Below are positions 42,638-52,392 of a DNA stretch of 64,000 bases, in pieces. The DNA lies in assembly GCF_004364245.1 (NCBI RefSeq), contig NZ_SOAV01000005.1, positions 248,001 to 312,000 on the forward strand, in the 5' to 3' direction. The stretch's first letter is position 1. The number at the start of each line of letters is the position of its first letter. The notes under the pieces are model-generated. The model ran no database searches. It was not told where the DNA came from and saw only the letters and a list, made by a program, of their open reading frames with translations. The stretch is from Streptomyces sp. BK208. Lineage in GTDB: Bacteria > Actinomycetota > Actinomycetes > Streptomycetales > Streptomycetaceae. Made by a program: the position numbers and the translations under genes.

Positions 42638-45012
42638 TACTGGCAGGCCTCGCAGGACTCGGGGTTCTCCAGGGAGCAGGCGACCGCCTCGGGGTCCGGG
42701 GCGGCCTGCACGGGGACGGTGGTGGCGCGGGCCGCGGCGCGGGCGATGCGCGTCGCCGGGCGTGAACGCAGGTAGTACGTGGTCTTCAGGCCCTGCTTCC
42801 AGGCGTACGCGTACATCGAGGAGAGCTTCCCGATGGTCGGCGTCTCCAGGAACAGGTTGAGGGACTGCGCCTGGTCGAGGTACGGGGTGCGGGCGGCGGC
42901 CATGTCGATCAGGCCGCGCTGCGGGATCTCCCAGGCGGTGCGGTACAGCGCGCGCACGTCCTCGGGGATCCAGGAGAAGCCCTGCACCGATCCGTTCGCC
43001 TCGCGCAGCGCCTCACGGGTGCGCGCGTCCCACACGCCGAGCCGCTTGAGGTCGTCCACCAGGTACGAGTTGACCTGGAGGAACTCACCGGACAGCGTCT
43101 CGCGCTTGAACAGGTTGGACACCTGCGGCTCGATGCACTCGTAGACACCGGCGATGGAGGCGATGGTCGCGGTCGGCGCGATCGCCAGGAGCAGCGAGTT
43201 GCGCAGCCCGGTCGTCGCCATGCGGGCGCGCAGCGCGGCCCAGCGCTCCGGCCAGGCGGGCTCGACGCCGTAGTGGTCCGGGTGCAGCACGCCCTGTGCC
43301 GTACGGGTCTTGTCCCAGGCCGGGGCGGGGCCGTCGCGCTCGGCGAGGTCGGCGGAGGTCTCGTACGCGGCGAGCATGATCCGCTCGGCGATGCGGGTGG
43401 ACAGGGCCTTCGCCTCGGGCGAGTCGAAGGGCAGGCGCAGCTGGAAGAAGACGTCCTGCAGGCCCATCGCGCCGAGCCCGACCGGGCGCCAGCGGGCGTT
43501 GGAGCGGCCCGCCTGCTCGGTCGGGTAGAAGTTGACGTCGACGACCCGGTCCAGGAAGGTCACGGCGGTGCGGACGGTGGCGTCCAGGCGCTCCCAGTCG
43601 ATGTCGCCCGCCGTCCGGTCGACGAGCGCGCCGAGGTTGACCGAGCCGAGGTTGCAGACCGCCGTCTCCCCGTCGTCCGTGACCTCCAGGATCTCCGTGC
43701 AGAGGTTGGAGGAGTGGACGACGTGGCCGGGGGTCGCGGTCTGGTTGGCCGTGCGGTTGGCGGTGTCCTTGAAGGTCATCCAGCCGTTGCCGGTCTGCGC
43801 CAGGGTGCGCATCATGCGGCCGTACAGCTCACGGGCGGGCAGCGTCCTGCGGGCGAGCCCCGCCTCCTCCGCCCTGCGGTACGCGGCGTCGAACTCCTCG
43901 CCCCACAGATCGGTCAGCTCCGGCACGTCGGCGGGGGAGAACAGCGACCAGGACCCGTCGGCGTCCACGCGGCGCATGAACTCGTCCGGGATCCAGTGCG
44001 CCAGGTTCAGGTTGTGCGTACGGCGGGCGTCCTCACCGGTGTTGTCCCGCAGCTCCAGGAACTCCTCGACGTCCGCGTGCCAGGTCTCCAGGTAGACCGC
44101 CGCGGCGCCCTTGCGCCGGCCGCCCTGGTTCACCGCGGCCACCGAGGCGTCCAGCGTCTTCAGGAACGGGACGATGCCGTTGGAGTGCCCGTTGGTGCCG
44201 CGGATCAGCGAACCGCGGGAGCGGACGCGGGAGTAGGCGATGCCGATGCCGCCGGCGTGCTTGGACAGGCGGGCCACCTGGTGCAGGCGGTCGTAGAGGG
44301 AGTCCAGTTCGTCCTTGGGGGAGTCCAGGAGGTAGCAGGACGACATCTGGGCGTGCCGGGTGCCGGAGTTGAAGAGGGTGGGGGAGGAGGGCAGGTAGTC
44401 GAGGCGGCTCATCAGACCGTAGAGCGCGGCGACCTCGTCCACCGACCGGGCGGTGTCGTCCTCGGCGAGTCCGGCGGCGACCCGCAGCAGGAAGTGCTGG
44501 GGCGTCTCGACGGCCTTGCGGGTGATCGGATGGCGCAGCAGGTAGCGGCTGTACACGGTGCGCAGCCCGAAGTAGCCGAAGCGGTCGTCGGCGTCCGGGT
44601 CGACCAGCGCGTCCAGGCGGTCGCCGTGCAGCCGGACGAACGCGGCGGTGCGGTCGGCGATCAGGCCCTCGCGGTGCCCGGTGGCGACCGCGTCGGTGAA
44701 GGCGACGACACCCTGCGAGGCGGCCTCGTCGCGGATGCCGATGGTCAGCAGCCGGGCGGCCAGCCGGGAGTAGACCGGGTCCTCGGAGATCAGCCCGGCG
44801 GCCGCCTCCGTGGCCAGCTCGCGCAGCTCGGCCTCGTCGGCGCGGGCGGACCGGCCGCGCAGCGCGGCGGCGGCCACCCGTCCGGGATCGGCGCTCGGGA
44901 GGTCGGCGGTGAGCCCGGTCAGGGTCCGCAGCAGGGCGGCACCGGGTCCGTCGGATTCCCCGGTCGCCGTCACCGGGGTCGCTGAAGCCGGATCGGCTGG
45001 CGCGATGGTCAC
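42637..45012 (-). CDS. nrdA: Class Ia ribonucleotide reductase large subunit
   Basis: 791 residues from GTG 45012 with GGGAG eight bases upstream. It reduces ribonucleotides to deoxyribonucleotides. Active-site residues are the cysteine in SSCYLLDSP, the NLCTEI motif, AVCNLGSVNL with another active cysteine, and PTATIASIAGV. The extreme C-terminus CSLENPESCEACQ supplies the dithiol that accepts electrons. An ATP-cone domain is not evident at the N-terminus. The first 40 residues are Ala/Pro-rich. It is the first gene of nrdABS behind a B12 riboswitch. Confidence 0.94.
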   Translation of the reverse strand: MTIAPADPASATPVTATGESDGPGAALLRTLTGLTADLPSADPGRVAAAALRGRSARADEAELRELATEAAAGLISEDPVYSRLAARLLTIGIRDEAASQGVVAFTDAVATGHREGLIADRTAAFVRLHGDRLDALVDPDADDRFGYFGLRTVYSRYLLRHPITRKAVETPQHFLLRVAAGLAEDDTARSVDEVAALYGLMSRLDYLPSSPTLFNSGTRHAQMSSCYLLDSPKDELDSLYDRLHQVARLSKHAGGIGIAYSRVRSRGSLIRGTNGHSNGIVPFLKTLDASVAAVNQGGRRKGAAAVYLETWHADVEEFLELRDNTGEDARRTHNLNLAHWIPDEFMRRVDADGSWSLFSPADVPELTDLWGEEFDAAYRRAEEAGLARRTLPARELYGRMMRTLAQTGNGWMTFKDTANRTANQTATPGHVVHSSNLCTEILEVTDDGETAVCNLGSVNLGALVDRTAGDIDWERLDATVRTAVTFLDRVVDVNFYPTEQAGRSNARWRPVGLGAMGLQDVFFQLRLPFDSPEAKALSTRIAERIMLAAYETSADLAERDGPAPAWDKTRTAQGVLHPDHYGVEPAWPERWAALRARMATTGLRNSLLLAIAPTATIASIAGVYECIEPQVSNLFKRETLSGEFLQVNSYLVDDLKRLGVWDARTREALREANGSVQGFSWIPEDVRALYRTAWEIPQRGLIDMAAARTPYLDQAQSLNLFLETPTIGKLSSMYAYAWKQGLKTTYYLRSRPATRIARAAARATTVPVQAAPDPEAVACSLENPESCEACQ

Positions 45013-45120
45013 GTGGAGCACTCCCTCGCTCGGCACGGGGCCTGGGGGAGGGCAGGGGGCGGCACGAGCGCGCACGGCGTCGCGTCCACCGGCCCACTCC
45101 ACGAGGCCCGGACGTCATGG

Positions 45121-45144
45121 CGCCCGGGCCGGTTCGGCCGGGCG
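45121..45144 (-). terminator. Expression-platform hairpin of the nrd riboswitch
   Basis: CGCCCGG (45121–45127) and CCGGGCG (45138–45144) pair, with an inner CCG/CGG stem and one bulged base. It lies directly downstream of the B12 box on the minus strand. No clear U-run follows, so it may sequester sequence or end transcription with help. It is the likely switch element. Confidence 0.55.
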
Positions 45145-45145
45145 C

Positions 45146-45290
45146 ACCGTCGGCAGGTCCTCGGACTGGACAGGCGTGCGCGCACGTGCGAAGACGTACG
45201 GATGCACGCAAGTACACCGTTGCGGGACAGTTCCGGATTCGCACCGGATTCCCCTGCGGCGACAGCGAGCACGAGCATACATCTAGTGCC
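45146..45290 (-). promoter_or_regulatory. Cobalamin (B12) riboswitch upstream of nrdABS
   Basis: On the minus strand the leader contains the conserved core GGGAATCCGGTGCGAATCC, then GGAACTGTCCCGCAACGGT, and the B12 box AGTCCGAGGACCTGCC (45152–45167). These are the diagnostic blocks of cobalamin riboswitches. In Streptomyces such a switch represses class Ia nrdABS when coenzyme B12 is available, leaving the B12-dependent class II enzyme to work. The nrdA start is about 135 bases downstream. Confidence 0.95.
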
Positions 45291-45356
45291 GGGCTCCGCC
45301 GGCACCCCCAGATGTTGTGTCCGGCCGCAGTGCCCGGGCGTCGCGCCGGTTCGGTG

Positions 45357-45863
45357 TCAGAGCGTCAGCCGGTAGGTGAGCAGCGTCATGCCGTCCAGCT
45401 CCGGAAGCGGGTTCCAGTCGCGGTCGGGCGTGCGCACGAAACCCAGGCGCTCGTAGAGGCGGTGGGCGGAGCGCATGGCGAGCTGGGTCGACAGCACGAC
45501 GCCCGTGCACCCCTCGACGGACCGTGCCCGGTCGAGGCAGGCCCGCACGAGGGCCTCACCGGCCCCGCGGCCGCGTGCCGGGCGGGAGACGGCGAGCATG
45601 CGTATCTCGGCCTCGCCGGGCCGCGCGATGTCCGCCATGGGGCCGCCCGAGGGCACGAAGGTGACGCCGCCGAGCACCTGGTCGTCCGCCGCGGCGACCA
45701 GCACCTGCGCGGCCGCCGCCCGCTTGCCCACGTTCCTCAGCTCACCGAGGTAGGTGTCGTCATCCCCGAAGTCGAGGAGGCCGTCCCGGAGATAGGCCTG
45801 TGCCGTGATCTCGCCGAGGATGTCGTACTCGTCGGCCGCCACCGGCCGGATCGCGAAGTCCAT
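45357..45863 (-). CDS. GNAT-family N-acetyltransferase
   Basis: 168 residues. The acetyl-CoA binding motif A is EIRMLAVSRPARGRGAGEALVRACLDRA, and motif B is LYERLGFVRTPDRDW. The fold begins FAIRPVAADEYDILGEI. Substrate is not predictable. It lies between the nrd riboswitch and the SSS transporter, all on the minus strand, without close coupling. Confidence 0.88.
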   Translation of the reverse strand: MDFAIRPVAADEYDILGEITAQAYLRDGLLDFGDDDTYLGELRNVGKRAAAAQVLVAAADDQVLGGVTFVPSGGPMADIARPGEAEIRMLAVSRPARGRGAGEALVRACLDRARSVEGCTGVVLSTQLAMRSAHRLYERLGFVRTPDRDWNPLPELDGMTLLTYRLTL

Positions 45864-45946
45864 GCGCCCGAGTGTGCCCCACGGACACGACGGCGGGCCG
45901 CCGGATTTCTCCGACGGCCCGCCTCGAAGCCGGACTCCGGCCGGGG

Positions 45947-47557
45947 TCAGTGCGAGCTGCCCGCCGTGGCCGGCGGCAGTTCCACCTGGACACCGGGGTC
46001 TCCGGCGTCCGCCGTGTAGTCGGCCGGGCTGGTCTCGTCCACGCCGTCGGGCGCCTTGAGGGCCCTCAGGACGAAGGTCAGGACCACGGCGACCACGACG
46101 TTCAGCACGAAGGCGGTGAGACCGATGTAGCCGATCTCGCCGATGCCGGGAATCTCGTCGGAGGAGCCGCCGAAGTGCTTCTGCGTCGGCGAGGCCACGC
46201 CGTAGGCGGCGACCGTGCCGTAGACCATGCCGACCGCCCAGCCGCCGAGCAGCGCCCAGCGGTGGAACCAGCGGGTGAACAGGCCGCCGACCAGGGCCGG
46301 GAAGGTCTGCAGGATCCAGATGCCGCCCAGCAGCTGGAAGTTGATCGCGACGGTCTTGTCCATGCCCAGGACGAAGATCAGCGCGCCCACCTTCACCAGG
46401 AGCGACACCAGCTTGGAGACCTTGGTCTCCTGCTGCGGCGTGGCGTCCGGTTTGATGAAGTCCTTGTAGATGTTGCGGGTGAAGAGGTTCGCGGCCGCGA
46501 TCGACATGATCGCCGCCGGGACCAGGGCGCCGATGCCGATGGCCGCGAAGGCCACGCCCGCGAACCAGTCCGGGAACATGTTCTCGAACAGCTGCGGGAT
46601 CGCCAGCTGGCCGTTCTCCACCTTGACCCCGGCCGCGATCGCCATGAAGCCCAGCAGCGCGAGCAGGCCCAGCATCAGCGAGTACAGCGGCAGGATCGTG
46701 GTGTTGCGCCGGATCACCTCACGGCTGCGCGAGGACAGCGTGGCGGTGATCGAGTGCGGGTACATGAAGAGCGCGAGGGCCGAGCCGAGCGCCAGGGTCG
46801 CGTACGTCCACTGGCCTCCCGCGTCCGGCACCACCCCGCCCTTGCCCGCCGCGGTGAACTTGTCGCTCGCCGACGCGAAGATGTCGTCGAAGCCGCCCAG
46901 CTTGATCGGGATGTAGATGATCGCCACCGCGATCACGATGTAGATCAGCGTGTCCTTCACGAACGCGATCAGCGCGGGCGCGCGCAGTCCGGAGGAGTAG
47001 GTGTACGCCGCCAGCACGCCGAAGGCGATCAGCAGCGGCAGGTCCTTGACGAACCAGTTGGTGTCCTCGCCGCCGCCGACGCCCATCACGTCCAGGACGG
47101 CCTGGATGCCGACCAGCTGGAGCGCGATGTACGGCATCGTCGCCAGGATGCCGGTGACGGCGACCGCCAGCGACAGGCCCTTGGAGCCGAACCGGCCGCG
47201 CACGAAGTCCGAGGTCGTCACGTACCCGTGCTTGTGCGAGACCGACCACAGGCGGGGCAGGAAGGTGAAGATCAGCGGGTAGACCAGGATCGTGTACGGC
47301 ACCGCGAAGAAGCCGGACGCGCCCGCCGCGTAGATCGCCGCCGGGACGGCCACGAAGGTGTACGCGGTGTACAGGTCGCCGCCCAGCAGGAACCAGGTGA
47401 CCCAGGTGCCGAACGAGCGGCCGCCGAGGCCCCACTCGTCGAGGCTGTGCTCGTTCTCGGCCCGGCGCCAGCGCGCGGCCAGGAAGCCCATGGCGGTGAC
47501 GAGGACGAAGAAGAAGATGAAGACGGCGAGTGCGACGCCGTTCACGCCGTCGTTCAT
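45947..47557 (-). CDS. Sodium:solute symporter (SSS) family, monocarboxylate-type
   Basis: 536 residues with about 13 transmembrane helices. The family features are the N-terminal YTFVAVPAAIYAAGASGFFAVPY block and the GSALALFMYPHSITATLSSR segment, which resembles MctP-like monocarboxylate and acetate/propionate carriers. The C-terminal tail is acidic and cytoplasmic. Its start overlaps the stop of the DUF3311 gene by 4 bases, a pairing typical of these transporters in actinobacteria. Substrate (pyruvate, lactate or acetate) is inferred. Confidence 0.88.
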   Translation of the reverse strand: MNDGVNGVALAVFIFFFVLVTAMGFLAARWRRAENEHSLDEWGLGGRSFGTWVTWFLLGGDLYTAYTFVAVPAAIYAAGASGFFAVPYTILVYPLIFTFLPRLWSVSHKHGYVTTSDFVRGRFGSKGLSLAVAVTGILATMPYIALQLVGIQAVLDVMGVGGGEDTNWFVKDLPLLIAFGVLAAYTYSSGLRAPALIAFVKDTLIYIVIAVAIIYIPIKLGGFDDIFASASDKFTAAGKGGVVPDAGGQWTYATLALGSALALFMYPHSITATLSSRSREVIRRNTTILPLYSLMLGLLALLGFMAIAAGVKVENGQLAIPQLFENMFPDWFAGVAFAAIGIGALVPAAIMSIAAANLFTRNIYKDFIKPDATPQQETKVSKLVSLLVKVGALIFVLGMDKTVAINFQLLGGIWILQTFPALVGGLFTRWFHRWALLGGWAVGMVYGTVAAYGVASPTQKHFGGSSDEIPGIGEIGYIGLTAFVLNVVVAVVLTFVLRALKAPDGVDETSPADYTADAGDPGVQVELPPATAGSSH

Positions 47558-47841
47558 CGCGGCTCACCGCCCTTCGGGGTGGAGGCGGCGGCGGAGTGGG
47601 CGGCACGTCCGCGCTGGTCGCGCTGCCACAGCTGGTACGCGATCACCGTCAGCACCGTGGAGATCAGCACCCAGGCCATCTGGTACCAGTAGAAGAAGGG
47701 GATGCCGATGAACGTCGGGTCGGACTTCGCGTACGAACCGACCCACAGCATGGCGACGAACGGTGCGACGAGGCAGAGCCCGATGACGACGCGCACCGGC
47801 GTCACCACCGGTTCTCTGCTCGCTCCTGTGTCTTCTGGCAT
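47554..47841 (-). CDS. DUF3311 small membrane protein, transporter partner
   Basis: 95 residues from ATG 47841 with GGAG upstream. Two transmembrane helices (VRVVIGLCLVAPFVAMLWVG and FYWYQMAWVLISTVLTVIAY) enclose the FIGIPFFYWYQM signature of DUF3311. Cotranscribed with and overlapping the SSS transporter, it is probably an accessory subunit, like small proteins paired with other solute:sodium symporters. Confidence 0.88.
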   Translation of the reverse strand: MPEDTGASREPVVTPVRVVIGLCLVAPFVAMLWVGSYAKSDPTFIGIPFFYWYQMAWVLISTVLTVIAYQLWQRDQRGRAAHSAAASTPKGGEPR

Positions 47842-47986
47842 GCGCGGCTCCGTCCCCTCGCTGATCACCTCGTGCAGTGCGCACGAAATGTAGGTGACGG
47901 TGTCAAGACAGCGGAAGACCTCGTCCGTATATCGGTCCTCAACTGCAATCTCGCGCCCGCGCGCGGGAGCCTATGCCGGGTATGCC

Positions 47987-48787
<801 letters not shown>

Positions 48788-48863
48788 CTATCCCTGTCGG
48801 CCACGGCTCACATCGTGGCACGGCTTCGTGCCGGGATGGCCCCGCACGCTCCGTGATCCCTTC

Positions 48864-48899
48864 TGTATACCCGGGGGAACACCCTTGGTCTAGTCCACA
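48864..48899 (-). promoter_or_regulatory. dasR promoter with DasR operator (dre)
   Basis: On the minus strand TATACA (48864–48869) is a good -10, with TAGACC 17 bases upstream as a -35. The dre-like CTTGGTCTAGTCCACA (48884–48899, plus strand) overlaps that -35. It matches the 16-base consensus ACTGGTCTAGACCACT at 12 positions. This suggests autoregulation by DasR. Confidence 0.72.
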
Positions 48900-49064
48900 G
48901 GTGCGCCGGACACCGCTGGTACGCGCGTGCGAAGCCCTGTCGGCGCGCCCTTCGACGGCCGGTGGTACACCCGGTCCCGGTCCGCCCGATCTGTCGCTTG
49001 CGCAATGAAAGGTCCCTGCATATCTCGGTCCCATCACGGACGGACTGACGGAGTTTGAACACCC

Positions 49065-49092
49065 TTGACAGTCCTATTGGTCTGGGCCAAGC
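49065..49092 (+). promoter_or_regulatory. dasA promoter overlapping a weak dre
   Basis: TTGACA (49065–49070) is a consensus -35, with a -10-like CAAGCT 16 bases on (49087–49092). The spacer contains ATTGGTCTGGGCCAAG (49076–49091), a degenerate dre with matching TTGG/CCAA arms. Binding here would block the promoter. Confidence 0.6.
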
Positions 49093-49099
49093 TCCCGGT

Positions 49100-49115
49100 A
49101 CTGGTCTACACCATT
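49100..49115 (+). promoter_or_regulatory. DasR operator (dre) upstream of dasA
   Basis: ACTGGTCTACACCATT matches ACTGGTCTAGACCACT at 14 of 16 positions. It lies just after the predicted dasA promoter and about 90 bases before the dasA start, a position suited to repression of the dasABC operon. Confidence 0.85.
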
Positions 49116-49204
49116 GGTCCAGGTCCCGGCCCCATGGGCGGTCCGCGTCGACGAGCAACCGCGGGGAGGCAGGGGGGTTGTGTGGCATCCCTGAGGAGGA
49201 TGGC

Positions 49205-50482
49205 GTGAAGCGCAAGCTTATAGCCGCGATCGGTATCGCGGGCATGATGGTCTCGATCGCCGCATGCGGGGGCGACAGCGACGACGGTGACAAGAAGGCC
49301 GGGGCCGACGGGTACGCCGGTGAGACGCTCACCGTGTGGGTGATGGACGGTTCCTCGCCGGACGACTGGCAGGCGGACCTCACCAAGGAGTTCGAGGCGA
49401 AGACCAAGGCCAAGGTCAAGTTCGAGATCCAGAAGTGGAACGGCATCCAGCAGAAGCTGACCACCGCCCTGTCCGAGGAGAACCCGCCCGACGTCTTCGA
49501 GATCGGCAACACCCAGACCCCGGCCTACGCCAAGACCGGCGGCCTCGCCGACCTGAGCGACCTCAAGGGCGAGATCGGCACCGACTGGTCCGAGTCCCTC
49601 AACAAGTCCGCCGTCTTCGAGGGCAAGCAGTACGCGGCCCCGTGGTTCGTGGTCAACCGCGTCGTCGTCTACAACAAGAAGGTCTGGGCGGACGCGGGCA
49701 TCAAGGAACTGCCCAAGACCCGCGACGAGTTCTACAACGACCTCAAGACCATCGGCGACAAGACCGACGCCGAGCCGATCTACCTGCCCGGCCAGAACTG
49801 GTACCACTTCGTGGGCCTGGTCATCGGCGAGGGCGGCGAACTGGTCAAGAAGGACGGCGACAAGTACGTCTCCAACCTGTCCGACCCGAAGGTCGCCGCG
49901 GCCACCGAGACCTACAAGAAGTTCCAGGCCCTCTCCAAGGCCCCCAAGGACAAGGACGAGGCCACCCCGCAGCAGGGTGAGATCTTCGCCAAGGGCAAGA
50001 CCGGCGCGTTCATCGGCATGGGCTGGGAAGGTGCCACCGCGATCGCCACCAACCCGGCGATCGAGAAGGACCTCGGCTACTTCACCATCCCGGGCCCCGC
50101 GGCCGACAAGCCCGAGGGCGTCTTCCTCGGCGGCTCCAACCTGGCCGTCGCCGCGGGCAGCAAGAAGCAGGACCTCGCCAAGGAGTTCCTGAAGCTCGCG
50201 CTCTCCGACAAGTACGAGGGCGGCCTGGCCAAGGCCAACGGCGTCATCCCGAACAAGGAGGCGCTGCAGAGCAACCTGAAGGGCAACGCCGCCGCCGAGG
50301 CCGCCGCGCCGGCCGCCGGAACCGGTGACACCACGCCGCTCATCCCGGAGTGGGCCGCGGTCGAGAACGACCCGAACCCGATCAAGACGTACCTGACGGC
50401 CGTCATGAAGGGGAAGTCCCCGGCCGAGGCCGCCAAGCAGGTCGAGGGCGAGTTCAACAAGCGCCTGGCACAGCAGCAGTAG
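49205..50482 (+). CDS. dasA: DasA, N,N'-diacetylchitobiose-binding lipoprotein
   Basis: 425 residues from GTG 49205 with GAGGAGG upstream. It has a lipoprotein signal with the lipobox SIAAC, so C21 is the lipidated residue. The rest is a family 1 solute-binding protein: ETLTVWVMDGSSPDDWQADL, ENPPDVFEIGNTQTPAYA, KTGAFIGMGWEG. In S. coelicolor DasA captures chitobiose and related GlcNAc oligomers for DasBC. It heads the operon dasABC plus a GH3 gene, with DasR operators upstream. Confidence 0.95.
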   Translation: MKRKLIAAIGIAGMMVSIAACGGDSDDGDKKAGADGYAGETLTVWVMDGSSPDDWQADLTKEFEAKTKAKVKFEIQKWNGIQQKLTTALSEENPPDVFEIGNTQTPAYAKTGGLADLSDLKGEIGTDWSESLNKSAVFEGKQYAAPWFVVNRVVVYNKKVWADAGIKELPKTRDEFYNDLKTIGDKTDAEPIYLPGQNWYHFVGLVIGEGGELVKKDGDKYVSNLSDPKVAAATETYKKFQALSKAPKDKDEATPQQGEIFAKGKTGAFIGMGWEGATAIATNPAIEKDLGYFTIPGPAADKPEGVFLGGSNLAVAAGSKKQDLAKEFLKLALSDKYEGGLAKANGVIPNKEALQSNLKGNAAAEAAAPAAGTGDTTPLIPEWAAVENDPNPIKTYLTAVMKGKSPAEAAKQVEGEFNKRLAQQQ

Positions 50483-50570
50483 CACCGGGTGGACCGGGGC
50501 GGGGACCGGCACAGGACGGTCCCCGCCCCGGCGTCGAGGTGAACAGGTCGAGAAGAGAGAGACCGCGAGC

Positions 50571-51557
50571 ATGACCGTGCAGACCGAACGGCCGCCCTCA
50601 GGCCCGTCGGACGTCCGCAAGGCGGACGGTGGGGGAACCGGCGGGCCGAGAGCGGGAGCCGCGTCGCGCGCCGGCGCACTGGCCCCGTATCTGCTGTTGC
50701 TGCCCGCCGCCGCGGCCACCGTGCTGCTGCTCGGCTGGCCGCTGGTGAAGGACGGCCTGCTGTCCTTCCAGAACCTCAACATGGCGCAGCTGATCCAGCA
50801 CGTCACCGAGTGGACCGGCTTCGACAACTACAAGGAAGTCCTCACCGGCGAGGAATTCTGGCGCGTCACCCTCCGCTCCATCGTCTTCACCGCGGTCAAC
50901 GTCGTCCTCACCATGGTGGTGGGCGGCCTGATCGGTCTGCTGCTCGCCCGTCTGGGCAGGGTGATGCGGTTCGTGCTGATGATCGGCCTGGTCCTGGCCT
51001 GGGCCATGCCGGTGGTCGCCGCGACCACCGTCTACCAGTGGCTCTTCGCCCAGCGCTTCGGCGTCGTCAACTGGGTGCTCGACAAGCTCGGCTGGCACTC
51101 CATGGCCGACTTCAGCTGGACCGGCAGCCAGTTCTCGACCTTCTTCGTCGTCACCGTGCTGATCGTCTGGATGTCCGTCCCCTTCGTCGCGATCAACCTG
51201 TACGCGGCGACCACCACCATCCCCGGCGAGCTGTACGAGGCCGCCGCACTCGACGGGGCCGGCGTCTGGCGCAGCTTCACCTCGGTCACCCTGCCGTTCC
51301 TGCGCCCGTTCCTCTACGCGACGACGTTCCTGGAGATCATCTGGATCTTCAAGGCGTTCGTGCAGGTGTACACGTTCAACGGCGGCGGTCCCGACCGCCT
51401 CACCGAGATCCTGCCCGTCTACGCCTACATCGAGGGCGTCGGCAACCAGCACTACGGCATGGGCGCGGCGATCGCGGTCCTGACCATCCTGATCCTGCTC
51501 GGCCTGACCGCGTACTACCTCAGGATCGTGCTCAAGCAAGAGGAGGACGAGCTGTGA
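50571..51557 (+). CDS. dasB: DasB, ABC sugar-transporter permease
   Basis: 328 residues with six membrane helices. The EAA loop that contacts the ATPase is in YEAAALDGAGVWRSFTSVTLP. The N-terminal 35 residues are polar. No ATP-binding subunit is encoded nearby; DasABC relies on the shared ATPase MsiK elsewhere. The stop overlaps the dasC start (GTGA). Confidence 0.94.
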   Translation: MTVQTERPPSGPSDVRKADGGGTGGPRAGAASRAGALAPYLLLLPAAAATVLLLGWPLVKDGLLSFQNLNMAQLIQHVTEWTGFDNYKEVLTGEEFWRVTLRSIVFTAVNVVLTMVVGGLIGLLLARLGRVMRFVLMIGLVLAWAMPVVAATTVYQWLFAQRFGVVNWVLDKLGWHSMADFSWTGSQFSTFFVVTVLIVWMSVPFVAINLYAATTTIPGELYEAAALDGAGVWRSFTSVTLPFLRPFLYATTFLEIIWIFKAFVQVYTFNGGGPDRLTEILPVYAYIEGVGNQHYGMGAAIAVLTILILLGLTAYYLRIVLKQEEDEL

Positions 51558-52384
51558 AGCGCTCGCTCTTCGGCCGCGCGTGGCCCAACGTCACGGCCGT
51601 CGTCCTGTTCATCGGCCTCGTCTTCCCCGTCTACTGGATGTTCGCCACGGCCTTCAAGCCGACCGGCGACATCATCTCGGAGGACCCGGTCTGGTTCCCG
51701 ACCGACGTCACCTTCGCGCACTTCAAGACCGCGACCCAGGCCGACCACTTCTGGACCTACGTCGGCAACTCGTTCATCGTCACCGTCTGCGCGGTCGTCT
51801 TCTCGCTGATCATCGCGCTGGCCGGGTCCTTCGCCCTGGCGCGGATGCGGTTCAAGGGGCGGCGCGGCTTCATCGTCGGCTTCATGCTCGCCCAGATGGC
51901 GCCCTGGGAAGTCATGGTCATCGCGATCTACATGATCGTGCGCGACGCGTCGATGCTGAACAGCCTGGTGCCGCTCACCCTCTTCTACATGATGATGATC
52001 CTGCCCTTCACCATCCTGACGCTGCGCGGCTTCGTCGCCGCCGTGCCGAAGGAGCTGGAGGAGTCGGCGATGGTCGACGGCTGCACCCGGTTCCAGGCCT
52101 TCCGCCGCGTCATCCTGCCGCTGCTCGCCCCGGGCCTGATGTCCACCTCGATGTTCGGCTTCATCACCGCCTGGAACGAACTGCCCCTCGTCCTGGTCGT
52201 CAACAAGGAGGCAGAGTCCCAGACCCTGCCGCTGTGGCTGACCAGCTTCCAGACCGTCTTCGGCGACGACTGGGGTGCGACCATGGCCGCCTCCTCGCTC
52301 TTCGCCGTCCCGATCCTGATCCTCTTCGTCTACCTCCAGCGCAGGGCCGTCAGCGGCCTGACCGCCGGCGCCGTGAAGGGATAG
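51554..52384 (+). CDS. dasC: DasC, ABC sugar-transporter permease
   Basis: 276 residues from GTG 51554. Six membrane helices and the EAA-type loop ELEESAMVDGCTRFQAFRRVILPLL show a CUT1-family inner-membrane component that pairs with DasB. It is translationally coupled to dasB by a 4-base overlap and ends 8 bases before the GH3 gene. Confidence 0.94.
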   Translation: MKRSLFGRAWPNVTAVVLFIGLVFPVYWMFATAFKPTGDIISEDPVWFPTDVTFAHFKTATQADHFWTYVGNSFIVTVCAVVFSLIIALAGSFALARMRFKGRRGFIVGFMLAQMAPWEVMVIAIYMIVRDASMLNSLVPLTLFYMMMILPFTILTLRGFVAAVPKELEESAMVDGCTRFQAFRRVILPLLAPGLMSTSMFGFITAWNELPLVLVVNKEAESQTLPLWLTSFQTVFGDDWGATMAASSLFAVPILILFVYLQRRAVSGLTAGAVKG

Positions 52385-52392
52385 CACCACCG

